Assembly: GCA_029531795.1 (NCBI GenBank)
Contig: JAPEIS010000002.1
Coordinates: 2,604,001-2,668,000 of the forward strand
Origin: Sclerotinia nivalis
Taxonomy: Eukaryota > Ascomycota > Leotiomycetes > Helotiales > Sclerotiniaceae
DNA: 64,000 nt
Direction of reading: 5' to 3'
The translations under genes were made by a program, and so were the position numbers. The notes under the pieces are model-generated. The model had not been told where the DNA came from. It made no database searches and saw nothing but the letters and a program-made list of their open reading frames with translations. Below are positions 45,701 through 58,427 of this stretch, one piece after another; positions within the stretch are counted from its first letter, which is position 1, and each line of letters opens with the position of its first letter.

Positions 45701-46639
45701 GTGTTCCCGCTTTGGAGGAGGTTTCTATTTAGATCACAGGTGAGTTTCTTAATGAAAACAAAAAGAAAAGTTCATCAAGAATATGGAATATTGTGGCTCT
45801 AATGCACAACATTGGAGCCAGAGCGACAATGATAATGGACATCGTTTCGCTTTCCGGCAAGAGGGAAGCCTCTTCAAGTGAAGTGGCTTCCTGGTTAGAT
45901 TTTGATACATCCTCGTTGTTGAATACATAACTGCTTGCTGATGAGAAAAAAAAATCACAATCATTGGATCACAAGCTATTTATTTACTATAGAAAGGCTA
46001 TCCTATAAAGCCGATGCTCATGATTAGCTGGCTAGGCAAGCTATTGGAAATCTCAAAAGGGCGTGTTCCTGTGGTGGAAGGGGCCTCATGGCGAGATACT
46101 GAATAGAAATCCGAGAGAGAGATAATAATACTGGAGCAGATGGTTCCAGACGAAGTCAGGAGTAAATCTTGTAAACCCCGGGAGAGGCTGAATGGATTAT
46201 CGGGAAAGATTGGGTGGATGATGGAAAGATCAAGGGGTAAATGAAAGGGTAGTTGAATGAGAGAATATGGAAGTTAGTGAGGGAGTAGGGGGTTGGGGGC
46301 GTTGAATGAAGGGGTGAATGAGGAAGTGAATGACTGGTTTGCATCTCGCATATCAGTGATATCGGTTCAAACGAAGCTTTAGGAGAGATTTGTGAGGACG
46401 GCTTGTTCTTTATTGTATCACTGCAAAGATAACTCGCCGACAAGATGACTCTGCGTTTGCAACGTGACGATTAAATTTCATCGTATGCTTCTACTTTCCC
46501 AAGTAAAGAACCACCTTGCAAAACATATCCGTTCGATTCCTGCCACCGCAAGCAAGCATACTGCTTTATACCTCTCGCATCAACTAACGTATTGCGTCTG
46601 ATATCGATTGCATCTCCACACCCACACCTCGTATTCACA
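45701..46639. other. Intergenic region and upstream part of the O-methyltransferase
   Basis: The minus frame at 45749-45964 could hold an N-terminal exon of the methyltransferase but shows no family motif. 46156-46443 (-) is Ser/Pro-rich without similarity. A minus frame at 46680-46471 (ending VEAYDEI) overlaps the end of the next gene in another phase and may be a spliced 3' exon. Confidence 0.4.
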
Positions 46640-47059
46640 TCACCAAAGTTTCCATTCCCTAAGCCATGATTGCCACGCACTCAAAGCCACAGCCTTTTTT
46701 CTCGTATCTGCGACTCCAAAATCCACCAATCTATCAGTCCTCAACATGAAGCCCGGAAACCTCGCCAACCAGACCTCCAACATAGCTCTCCTTTCCGGAT
46801 CTTCTACATTGAAGACATATTCCTGTACCGCCATTCTCTTTTCCTTCGACATTCCTTTCTCTAGCTCTTCTTGGAGCATGATGATATCCAATGCGTCTGC
46901 ATCGGGCATATCTCGGTACTGTTGTATAACTTTGTTCCAATGGTGTTCCATATGCTTCAATTTGGGTCCTGAAGGGCGGCTGCTGAGATAAAGTGGTGGA
47001 AGTTTTCCGATTTGGCGCTGCTGGAACCACACATGGGCGCAGGGGGAGAGTGCTGACAT
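46640..47059 (-). CDS. Small hypothetical protein
   Basis: 139 aa from ATG at 47059 (MSALSPCAHVWFQQRQIG) to TGA at 46640. The middle is helical and charged (KHMEHHWNKVIQQYRDMPD, LDIIMLQEELEKGMSKEKRM). The end carries W-rich LSAWQSWLREWKLW. I do not recognise it. The N-terminus could be a mitochondrial presequence (inference from Arg/Ser content). The 3' end is uncertain, because a frame in another phase stays open past the stop for about 170 bases and could be joined by an unseen intron. Confidence 0.5.
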   Translation of the reverse strand: MSALSPCAHVWFQQRQIGKLPPLYLSSRPSGPKLKHMEHHWNKVIQQYRDMPDADALDIIMLQEELEKGMSKEKRMAVQEYVFNVEDPERRAMLEVWLARFPGFMLRTDRLVDFGVADTRKKAVALSAWQSWLREWKLW

Positions 47060-49315
47060 TTTGGATGCTCAAAGTTGATTGTCTAGGCTAGAATTGGGAA
47101 AGCTCACAATTTGGAGACGCACTTAGGAGCGATTGTGTTATCGATATTCGAAGAGTGGGGAGAAAAAGTAGAGGGAAAAGGTTTATGGAAATCTCGACAT
47201 CATTCACTGCGTTTTTGGAGCAGGTGATGGCATGTGGGTCTTTAAGAATATTCGCAACACTGTTTTATTGAAGCCGCTGCCGCTCTCGGAAGAAATCAAT
47301 ATTGTTAGGAATGTATTGATATTAAGCGTCATCATCTATACGAGGATCCTTCGCAAACAACCTTTTAATCGCTCTATAAACGAAAATCCATTGACACTGG
47401 AGGAAAAGTGGTCGGAACTTCCTACCATTAATACGTAGGACAACATACTTCATGTTGTACATTTTCTCTACACTGACTTGATTATCAAGCACGAGCCGCG
47501 ATTACCTTTGGTGTAGGATAGGAATAGAAGGGAACAAAAAAGCAGTGGTTATCCCTTCACGCGATTACTACAAGGGAGTTATAACTCTTAGACATCCTTG
47601 AAGCTGCCCTGGCCCGAGTGTGGCTCACTTTAGAATATATCGTTGTCATGGATAGGACTTGTAAATGCGAATTTGGGAGGACAGTTTTGATTGACATCGA
47701 AATTTACAGTAGTTCCGTGCTGTATGCATCAATTTTTAGTATCGCAAAACTTTGAGTTTCTGTCTAGTATTTATGACGAATACCTTGCTTGAAAGGTGGG
47801 TTTATGGATCTCATGCTTTGCTGCAAGAGTAAATACATGTGGCTGGAAATTGTATAATCACGGCCGGGTAACGCTTGTTGGACGAGATAAATGATTGTGA
47901 GATGTTCACAGTGGCACCATCTCTCATGCGCGCTGTCATGCTACCGAACGATTCTTGAATTGCTGCTCGCTGTATAATGACCAAATCTCAATGTATTCCA
48001 TATTTACAATGAGAAATATGTTTCTGCATGAATGTTTGAGGAGTATGGGTTTAGTGAGTAATACTTCCCTATGCAACACAAGACTGACTTCGGATGGTTT
48101 TGTCTTCCTAAGAAAACAGTCCAACCATGTTCGTTCTAAGTCCTGTCAGCTTCTGGATCTGGGGCAAATTTCTCGGCGCGAGAATAGTATTTGATAGAAA
48201 TTTCTGGAATATCGTAGTGACAAATTTGTCGGATTTATACTAAAAGGTAGGGCTCTTCCTACTTGCTAGCTTGTCAATGTAAAACTCATCACTAGTAGTG
48301 TTGTTACCTACAAGAGATTCATCCAACTAACACGCTTTCAAAATACGGTAAATGTGTTCAATACGCGATTCGAGTTCAATAATGCCTCATTATCTACAAC
48401 TGTCAGAAGTTATGCATGCAGAATATCTTCTGATGTCACGGAGAAAACAATTTGGCGATATTTGCAGGGACTGAACCGGAAATTTGGGCCGGAAGATGTA
48501 TTTACGAGACTGCAAAATGGCCACTTCAGCATCTATCAATCATCCAATGAATACCACATTTGCAGCAACACCCCACGACACAGCTAATGATAGTAACCGC
48601 AACAGTAAAATACCAAACACGTGAAAATACACAGCACGTGCTCGCCTCCCTTGGAAATACCGCATCGAAGCCCGAGCGGTTACATGCAGGCCAAACAGCC
48701 AAATCACTGCGCCAATCTAAACCTAGACATCACCCTGGCGCTTACCCGAACGACTGGAATATTAACGCTAAGCGTCTCTCATCATCCTATTCGAACTAAA
48801 AAATTCAGACATCTGGTTACCAATACATTTAACTATTAACATGGGTTTTCTAAAACATGTCTATGGAGTAAGATTAAAAATATCTCATCGTCGCCGCCAT
48901 CATGCATACAGGACCGCAAGGCGACAAATAAGCTGGGAGTATTGGGAGGGAAATAGTAGGGACCAACAAGTCAGGGGTGGCGCAGCTAGCTGTAACGGTG
49001 ACATGGCGTATATCAACATCACTTCATGTTGGCGAGTTCGGTTGATATAGCCTCGTTCGTTCCTCGAAGAATTTGTTTTCGGTATCTTTGTGTTTTGCTC
49101 TCTTGTTATTATCTGTTTTGTTCACCTTATCTGCGGTTCCGTTCTATTTATTCATTCACTAGTTATTGGTACTGGTATCGTTTGAATCACGAAGCATTAC
49201 TTAAAGCAAAGCTGTGTTAGTCACTGGATACTTATATCAACCTCAGCCCGCGAGTGCAAATCAGAAAGACAAGAAAAAAATTACAGGATACCACAACGCG
49301 AGTCAAGAAAACAAT
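47060..49315. other. Gene-poor 2.2-kb region
   Basis: Promoter side of the small hypothetical gene, then AT-rich DNA with only short, unrelated frames (e.g. 48354-48587, 48560-48799 on plus). No RNA gene or mobile-element feature recognised. T-rich sequence at 49080-49160 precedes the aspartyl-protease-like gene. Confidence 0.5.
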
Positions 49316-50813
49316 ATGAAGATTTCGGACTTGGGACTGGTATGTGTAGCATGCACGGTGACATTGATCCAAGCGGAAATATCCTCAACTCCAATCTACT
49401 CTGTAACAAGAAACTCGACATACGCAAGAGCGAAACGGGCAGCGGTTAGAGAAGATAGGATTGCGAGAAGTAGAACCAATAGTCATAGGAAAAATGAAGT
49501 GAGGAGGGAGAGGACCAGGGCTTCAAGGCGGAGCACTCATGATGAAAATGAGCAGAAGAGGTTAAAAGGTCCACTTGGAGGTGTAGAGAATGATGAAAAA
49601 TATTGGGCGGCTGTAAGAGAAGGGAAAGTTGATGATGGACGAGCAAGGTACGGGACTGGAGTACCGGAGTGGGTAAGTTTTTGGCCTATTCATAGAGAGT
49701 TGAATGATAATATTGATCAAAGTACAGGACTGGAATGAACTTTTATATGTCATAGATCTGGAAGTTGGAAGCCCGTCACAGCATTCACGAGCTCTTCTAT
49801 CTATCTCCGATAATGACATGTTCATACCATCAACCGATTGTACGACCACATGTCACTCCCATCAGCTTTACAATCCTTCTTCATCGAACACGCGAAAGAG
49901 GACAGATACTTTTTTTGCCATGGACTACGCACGCTGTTCTGCATTTGGCAATCTGATCTCCGATACCATTACTCTTGCCGGCCTTCCAATCTCGCAACAA
50001 TTTGGCGCCGTCGATAGCATAAGACGGTTCACGGATCCCGACTGGGGTAATTTGGAATGGGATGGACTTCTTGGACTAGCCCCGTCATCCACGCACTCTC
50101 CAAACTCAATTTCTAATCCCTTCCTTAATCTTCAATCTCAAAATCTTCTCCAAAATCCACTCTTCACCCTTCTCCTTCCACAAATCCTAGACACACCTGG
50201 TCTCCTCACCTTTGGCACAATAGACCATACCCTTTACACTGGCTCCCTAAAACGCCTTCCGCTTCTGAACCATACCTCCATTTTTAAAAACCGACCCACT
50301 ACCCTCCCCGATCTCATCACCGGTCGCTGGCAAATCCCCTGCACATCTCTAACCATCTCGGGTACATCCTCCTCCTACAACCTCCGCCCTTACATCGCCC
50401 TCCTCGAAACATCTTACCCCGGCATTGGGCTTCCATCCTCCCTCGTGCTTTCCCTGCACAACTATCTCGAAATGGAGTTCCGCGGGCATGACATCCCTCC
50501 TTCGATTCCTTGTTCCCGTCGTGATTCTTTACCCACTATTACTCTGCATCTCGGCGAGCATGAATTCCCATTAACGGCATATGAATACACGTTAAAAGTA
50601 GACAGGGAGGATATAGGTGGTCATAGATGTGTGTCGATGTTTATGGAGAGGGAAGAGGAGGAGGGGGAAGTTAGGGGTATTATTTTGGGAAGTGGATTTT
50701 TGAGGAATTGGTTTAGCGTGTTTGATGTGGGGGAGAGGGAGGTGGCTTTTGGGAAAGTTGGGATATTAGGTACGGTAGAGGAAAGAGAGGAAATGGATAA
50801 TTTGGGAGTATGA
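49316..50813 (+). CDS. Secreted aspartyl-protease-like protein lacking both catalytic Asp (predicted pseudoenzyme)
   Basis: Exons 49316-49672 and 49728-50813 (55-nt intron, phase 0); 480 aa. A signal peptide (MKISDLGLVCVACTVTLIQA) leads a highly basic propeptide-like region (about 40-110, rich in Arg/Lys). The A1 pepsin-like fold then follows: YVIDLEVGSPSQ, flap region with a Tyr (about 186), WDGLLGLAPSS, LTFGTIDHTLYTGSLKRLPL, and near the end ILGSGFLRNWFSVFDVG. At the first catalytic site the expected DTGSSDLWVPS is SISDNDMFIPS (Ser at about residue 144). At the second, DTG(T/S) is ETSYPGIGLPSS (Glu at about 346). With both aspartates replaced, proteolysis is not expected. Binding, inhibitor or decoy roles are speculation. 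The gene frame is fully intact. Confidence 0.9.
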
Positions 50814-51651
50814 ATGAGTATGATAAGATTGAGTGAGATATTAGGGTCGGATGATGGAATTGAATGGTTGGCATTTTTTAATCAGGAATAGGTACCAGGA
50901 GTTGAAAACGAAGCTGAAACCGGTATATCAGTATTTTATTAGTACATAGATCTAGGTCGTTTTTAATGCAAAATATCTATAACTCCAAAATCCATGAATA
51001 AGAAATAAGAATGCACTTTTGGCCATAAATGAAAGCTATGCACATATTCCGACATGATGCACCCTATCTCATATTCAATGGCGTTGGGCCCGTTGTGATT
51101 GAGCAGAAAATTTCAGTCATCAAGCAGCTAAAGCCAGCCCACCAGGCCCTTACATTGAAAATCAGTAGCCTCGGATATGCAGCCTCACGAAAAGGGCTAG
51201 ACAAACACCTTTTTGTATGCAATTCGACTCGTACAAGGAAGGTAGAAGGTGGAAGGCGGAAGGTGGAAGGTGGAAAGAGATAATGAAACATCTTCATTGG
51301 GATTTCCAATCTAACTGTCCACATACATACAATACAGTGTTACTCACTCCAACATAAACATTTATCCCAAAGAAAAACTCAAGACTCGAAGTTGTAGATC
51401 TACCAATCAACGATATGGTATTTCAGTCTTCTCCACATCGAAGGATCAAAAGGAATAATTAATTGGAAACCCCTCCTTTTATTTAGCCTTATTAAGATCG
51501 GTGCTTGCAATTGACCCTCTACATCATACATCAACTTGTCTGTCTCACGGTTTGTAACGCTCTTATCTCGGGAAACATCGCAAGCCTAAACCGTGGGAAA
51601 CCGAATGAGCTTCGATCATTTACACAACTAAGCTTGCTCTTTTTTGCTATT
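50814..51651. other. Intergenic region with purine-rich repeat
   Basis: About 840 bases between two plus-strand genes. It contains the GGAAGGT repeat listed separately. No coding feature recognised. Confidence 0.5.
51236..51278. repeat. Purine-rich GGAAGGT/GGAAGGC tandem repeat
   Basis: Imperfect heptamer units (AAGGTGG, AAGGCGG) on the plus strand. Confidence 0.8.
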
Positions 51652-54600
51652 ATGATGTCGGCGCCAACGACCAATTTTACACAGCAGGAGAAACAGAGTA
51701 AGCCTAATAATGATGCCACACCTTCTACTGGTCAGCAGCATTCCAAAGGGCAGACTGGTCAGTGGATCAATCTCGGGATATTCTATTGAATTCCCATTGT
51801 CACACACAGCTTTGTACATGCAGACTAATATTTAAGTAGGAGGGAATCATAAAAGAATCTACCAGGCTTGCATCCCATGGTTAGCCATCTTACCTACATA
51901 TCTCATCTCAGGAGCTAATGCAATTGCAGCCGTCGTCGCAAAGTGAGGTGTGATTTAGGAAGTGTCGATAACCCCAGTGATCCACCATGTGTACGATGTC
52001 GACGCGAAAGCAAAGAATGCTACTTTTCAGCTACGAGAAGAAAGAGGAAGGCGGATGGCAGTAGAGAGAATAGTGTTGATAATGAATTTGCCGACGATTA
52101 TGTAACGCGCAATGGCCGAAAGATGGTCTCTGGTTCTCCTCCCGCATCCTTCAGACAAACCTCTATGGGAGCGCCGCCTTCTGCTCGATCGACGACCGGC
52201 ACCTTCCCCGATAGTGCGCGCATGGATCCTGGACCTCCTCTTACCCCAGGTGGTTCTATTGGAAGAACTCAGCCTCTGCGAAGACCTCGATCGGACTCAC
52301 GTCAACAAGAAGAAAGAGATGAGAACGTGGAGAACCCGGAGGCGCAAGAAGTTATGAGGCAGGAGGTTTATGGCCCACACGATGCTTTGGATCTACTCTA
52401 CAAAGCTGCCACTAATAGGTGTGTTGAGTCCTTTCATCTGGAGCAATTTCCATTTCATCGTCGTTTCGCATATTACTACAATTTTTGTGTTCAGCTCGAA
52501 AAAGAGGAAATGTTTTTGGTATCTTGCATTCAGCTAGGATTTTGGAAATGTAATACCGTCACGAAGCAAATATACTGATGTTTTCAGTAGCCCAGGTCAC
52601 AAAAGAGCGCGACTAGATAGCACTAGCCAAGAATCTCCTAGAATTGGACATAGAGCACAGTCTGCCTCGCAAAGCTATCGAGGCCCTACGCCTCAAAATA
52701 CCTCGTTTCCTATAAGCCACGTGCGACACACAACCGCGCATCCCGAAGCTTCAATCGATCCTACGTTGTCATCCGGGGGTACCGTTCCTCTAGAAAGAGA
52801 CCATGATCTGGGATACCAGGATGCAATCAAAGCTTGGTCGAGATTCAGATTTGTTCGCGCAGGATGGTTCACCGCAGTGGAAGCTATTCAATACATAACA
52901 TAGTAAGTTTTACCTTCATTTCTGATGGATACCAGAATTAATGACTGAACTAGCTATTATGAATTTTTGTCACCATTAACACCTATTTCCCCACCTACGT
53001 TCAAAGAACCTTGCACCCATCCTATGCTTCTAACAGAAGAACCAATCCTTACAGTAACATTATTGACAATTTCAAGTCGGTACATGGAGATAGCCGGCGC
53101 CGGAGGACATTGTAGATCGTATGCGATTCATGAGCAGCTTTGGACCTACTTGAGAGGCATGATTGAGAGATGTCTTTGGGGACAAGAGGCATTCGGTGGT
53201 GGATTTTGCGGTTCTGGAGCGGAGGCTACTCTCACATCAAGCACTGCACCATGGAGAGGACTGCGGAAAGGGAGTCTCCGGACTCTTGGTACAATCGAAA
53301 GTCTTATGATCTTGACAGAGTGGCATCCTCGTGCTCTTCACTTCCCTCCCGCTGAAGCAACCGACGAACTTATGTTGCCTATTCCTGACAAGGAAGATGC
53401 ATATAATACCGACGATGAAGGCGGACACCGTCTACCTGGTGGGGTTGGTGGGCGAAGAATTGAAGGCTGGTTGGAACCTGCTTGGCGAAGTGATCGAATG
53501 TGCTGGATGTTATTGAGTACCGCCATGGGTCTTGGCTACGAACTAGGTGTTTTCGATGATATTGCTGAATCGTTGGCTGATGGTGGAGAGATGACACGAC
53601 CAGAATATAACGAAGAGTCATATCGACTAAGAGCGGCGAGAATTAAACGTCTATTGCTAATCTATGTTACGCAATTAGCCGGACGTTTAGGTTGGACCAA
53701 CATGGTTCCTGAAAATCTACGAAAGACAGATCCTGCATTTGCTCCCCGAAAACGCAGGCAATCGATCGATGGTAAAACCCCAGACACCAACACGACCGCT
53801 GCTACAAATTTTAATTATATCCCCGACTTAGAATTGGACGATCAAATTATTCATTGCTGGGCCGGAATCAGTAACGCTATGCGCATTGGGAACGAGAGGA
53901 TCTTTAGATCTAGGCAATACACAACCAGAATTATCCAGGACGGTAGCTACACGGATCTCTTGAAAGATTTTCAACCAATGTTAAGTTCATGGAAACGCGA
54001 ATTTGACAGATTTGGACTACCTCCATTCATTCGACATATTCTGACTATAGAGTACGAGTATGTTAGAATATACATCAATTCTCTCTCTTTACAGGCTGTT
54101 GTCGAAAGATGTACGAGCAATGCAACCAATCGAACAAGCACTGCCAACGATTTGGGTTTACCAGTAGGAAGTGCCATGTCCCCAGAGACTCAAAATTACT
54201 TTGGAAAGTTACCTTTGGCAAGACTTGGCGGTTTTGGGGCTACAGACCAGGGATATGTGAGAGAAGTTGTCGAAGGATGTCGCAACCTTTTACGTACCGT
54301 CGTAGAGGGGCTTCTACCAAACGACTACCTGAAGCATGCTCCTGTTCGAACATATTTCAGAATTATAAGTGGTGCCATGTTTTTGTTGAAGACATTTGCA
54401 TTAGGAGCATCTAAACATGATGTTGAGATCAGTATCAGCCTTATGGATTCTGCTGTTGACGCACTTCGTACTTGTGTAGTCGATGATGTCCATCTCGGCA
54501 TCCGCTTTGCGGACTTGTTGCAAACATTGACTAAGCGGCTTCGTAGTCGATTCATCAGCGCCCCTGAAGTACCTCCCCTCTCAGGAGAACCTGCGAGTAG

Positions 54601-55110
54601 AACTCGTACTCCGGCACCACCTCAGGATCTAGATCCGAAGAGATTGAGACGGGACCCAGCTGACCCAGTCCGAGATTGGAACGACGGTTTGCCAAATTAC
54701 CATTCCTCAAATGGTCCAGGTAAGTGAAAATTATCAACAACCTTCCAAAATTCTACTCTAACCACGCAATTCCCACAGATCTGAACCTCTCCGCCACGCC
54801 ATACGACCTCAATCAAGGCGATTTTTACGCCGGCACACACTACCCGGCTACCACAGGTGGCTCGTCCTTCAACGGTGACTCCATAAACTCAATTTTCGGT
54901 TTCTCGGGTAGTAATAATGACTGGGGTAATAATAACAGCAACGATGAAATGTGGTATTTACCTCCAGGATCCGCCTTCTATCAAGATCTCAATAGTCAGG
55001 TAAATATTACGCAGACGGCAGATGGAGTTAATGTAGGTGGTATGGATTTGTTGGATTACATGGCGCTGGATAGCGCATTTCCGGGAGATGCACAGGGAGG
55101 ATTGCATTGA
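51652..55110 (+). CDS. Large Zn(II)2Cys6 transcription factor, possibly Aro80-type
   Basis: Six exons: 51652-51757, 51840-51879 (40 nt), 51930-52418, 52588-52902, 52954-54719 and 54779-55110; total 3048 nt, 1015 aa, with all phases matching. The zinc cluster is split by two introns: RIYQACIPC, then [20 protein letters not shown], then [12 protein letters not shown]. The linker DNPSDPP and the RRESKEC spacing resemble regulators of aromatic amino acid catabolism (Aro80), but that is an inference. The fungal-TF middle domain spans roughly residues 320-800 ([46 protein letters not shown]). The C-terminus is Asn/Gly-rich, an activation-domain-like tail. No metabolic neighbour suggests its target. 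Confidence 0.9.
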
Positions 55111-58100
55111 TTTTATTGATTGACTGATTGGTTGCTGTGGTGCGAATGATGATTTGAATGCGCAGGTTATTTTGTAGATGGTTGGTTGTAGGGAGAAAGG
55201 TGGGCGGCGAGAGTCCTTTTACAGCGATAGTAACATGAATGAATGATAGATACCAAGGAGTGTTAGGGTTGTTGGGAGCGTTTTGGGGATTTGCTTTTGC
55301 AGACTTTTGGCTGATTGGCTGGCTGGCTGGGATATGGGTAATGGTGTTTGATGTGGGATAAATATTTTTATTTTGGAATGGGATATGGTTATATTAACGA
55401 AAGCAGTAATGGTGTCAGGTTTTACACTTTGGGTTTATGATGGGTCATATGAATATGAATATTCCTCTATAAGAATAGAGAGGTAGATTTCAACAGGTAG
55501 CTCATTTGAACATTTTGTGTCAATCAAACAGATCTTCAAGACTTGGCTGGTTCTTGTGTGCTTGAGTGCCGAGACAGTATGCTGAAATAATAGCAATAGC
55601 GATGTATTGGAAGTCCTGAAAAGATGGCCTTGATATCTTCTTCACGTACATGGCAAGCCAAGTATCGCAATGAAAATACATGTCCGCAGAAACGGAAATG
55701 AACAGACGAACTTCAATATAAAAGTTTCCTACATCTTCAAATTGTCAGCGATGATTTCATGGCGAGGAAATTATATAGACAATGTAGACAGAAATGAAAT
55801 TTCAGATCAAAGCCTAGTCATAGGCATTTTCATCAATTACCAACGTGTGGATATGTCGACCGTCGTGATAAATAATCATCATGTAAATAAGTGAAGGGGA
55901 TGAAAGTATATTGGAGATAAGTAGTAACATACCATGTAATATATAACACAGGGTCAGGCAACATCATGCAACATGATGATTCAACTCAAGTTAACCCGAC
56001 ATTACAGTCACGGATCTGAACTATAATCGTTAGCAATGATCATGATTCGATAACGAAAGTATGTAATAGCATGAGCATATTCAGTTAAGATAGGCTCGTC
56101 ACAACCGTGAGGCTTGGACATATGCTTGTCATTTGTCGATCGATGTCATCAGAATGCTCGAGGGCTGCCGGGAAAATGTATCAAGAGAGAGGTTCCTTAC
56201 CAAAATAGGTTGAAATCAAGGCAGCGACCACCTGTAGAATGCAGCGCTTGGAAAATCTAAAAAGGTTGATATTAGCACATGCTTTATTTAACACGATACA
56301 CGTTAAACGATGATTCCTGTCTAAAAAATTCAGAAGGCATGAATGGTTTAATTTTGATGTTGTCAACATGGAAAACTCCAATCAGACTCGTCATCTAAAA
56401 ATGCTCATCATAAAAAGTATGGAGTGCAAGAGAAAATGATTATTTACCTAAAACGCGAACACTCATACAGATGAAGTTATTGGTGCGCCAGAGTCAATCA
56501 AGATCTGGAACACGCAAAAAGCACTTGAGACATCATAACAATCTATGCTTCCAAAATCAGAAACCATATATCAAACATGTGTACAACAAATGATGACAAG
56601 ATGACTGAAATCAGTGGGCGAGGTTTTCTAGGCCTGCCGCAAAATGGCATATCCATCAAGACCAGAACCATTTTGGAACTGTCGGAGCCCAGTGCCATTC
56701 ATCATTTTATGCAGTCGTGTGGTGTTGAAAAGTGAGAGGAGAATTAAGTCGTACCTCTTGATTATTGGGCTCATCTAATCTTAGAACATAGTCAGCATCA
56801 ACTCAACAGAAAAAAATGTTCATCAAAATTGAGTTGGAAGAATTTGCTCAGTAACAGCCTTTTTTGTCGTCAAAAGCCCGAGGACTTCAGTCGGTAATTT
56901 CCAGCGTGCAAAGCACAAACTGATCATCATCACAAATTGTAGGTGGGGGAGAGAAAAGAGAATGAAAAGAGGGGAGCTTACAATTGTAGTGATGAGCCGA
57001 AAAGAGTATCAGAAAATTTGTTATAGCAAATGCGAAAAGCATCGAGTTGACATCTATCTCAATTGTTAGCAATGATCAAAGTCATCAAGTTGCTGAAATG
57101 AGTTAAATTATGATCCAATATCAGACTGACGAGTTACAAAAGTTTCATGTCCCGTAGGATCAAAGACTCTAGTTTGCGGTTGTTGTTTTGTCATCACATA
57201 GTGAATGAAAAGGAAAGAAGAGATTGATGCGCTTACCATTGATGTTGAATTGAATTGAATTGAATTGAATTGGATTGGATTGAGTTGAATCAATCCAATT
57301 CAAACTGCATGCATGAAGCAGAGTTGTTGTATTGAAGAATAATATTTTGGAGATTGTGTAAGAAGACGCAGAGTTTTGTAGCTCAAAAATTTTATTCGCG
57401 CGCTAGACTAGCTCGAGATTTAGCGCGGGATGAAAAGTAACCTGAGGTTGACACTCAAAACTGGTGGGCTTTTTATCTCACGTGGTCAATATATGAATTC
57501 GATGGATTGATAATGTTCTTGCCATTTCTCACCGCCTTATGTTTCTAAAGCCGAAAGCTGCAGAAACGTTCGCATCTCACCGACAAAAAGTTACCTCGTC
57601 ATTTAATGGAAAAACATTCTTGCGAGCGGAAAAAGAGATGACATATCCGTCCGAAGCCGAATTCGCCCGCAAAATTCCCAAATGATTTCCAGACCACCTG
57701 CAGTCTCAATAGAAGCGGGTTACCAATTTTGGAATCTGTTATTATTCATCTTCCAATCGTCGTTCTGATATGCCAAGGGGCGAGACCCTTGACTATTACC
57801 AACCACATGGATTTTGTTTCTCATCCGACCGGACAATCATCGTTCTTCTTCTAATTCGACAAAGCCATTGTTAGGTTTTGCCGTGTTTATTACTTTGCTG
57901 GCCCCATTTCCTCGGATCATTTTAGCGCGGGGCATTGAATGAACAAAGCAGCAACAGACATGGGACCTGAGTGCGGGGCTGATGGGGACTCGTGGGGCTT
58001 CACTGCTTCAGTTATCCAATATTGGGAGAGTCATGTTGAGGGGATCAGCTCCAATGTTTGGCATTCATAGCTTGGAAATATAATGGAGCATACATACATG

Positions 58101-58427
58101 AGAGTTGTCGATCCAATTCTCCCGTCTTGATTGAAGCTATGATATCAGAATAAATAAGGAAAGTACTTATTTCTCCTTTCTTTCCACTTTCTTTTTATTC
58201 TCCCTTTCTTTCATTTTACTCTCCATTTTCCCCACGTTATAAAGCTACCTACCCATCGGTGTTGTCCTCCTATCTTAATTATCAGCAAATTACTGTTTCC
58301 GGAGTTCATACCCACGTCAACCCGAGGCCCAGTATTTAAAACAAAACACCCCTCGACAACTCTTTACTTTTTAGTTACACATATATCAAATCATCAATTC
58401 AAAAAATTACTTCTCAACAACCTCAAA
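55111..58427. other. Gene-poor 3.3-kb region upstream of FBP1
   Basis: Holds the 3' flank of the regulator gene and a long 5' region for fructose-1,6-bisphosphatase. A short plus frame at 55670-55894 and minus frames at 56181-56381, 56887-57072 and 57108-57293 lack motifs. The last has a possible donor GTAAGC directly after an ATG and a peptide FDPTGHETFVTRQSDIGS, which may be part of an unrecognised spliced gene. CT-rich tracts at about 58170-58245 and a pyrimidine-rich leader precede the FBP1 start. Confidence 0.5.
57246..57289. repeat. (GAATT)n pentanucleotide repeat
   Basis: Tandem GAATT units with a few GGATT variants at the right end. Confidence 0.9.

Noticed and set aside
48354..48839. 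Overlapping plus frames of 70-80 codons
   Set aside because: Three different frames overlap with no motif; composition is random-like.
56029..57078. 14-base direct repeat GTTAGCAATGATCA at 56029 and 57065
   Set aside because: In 64 kb several 14-mers are expected to recur by chance, and no longer similarity surrounds the copies.
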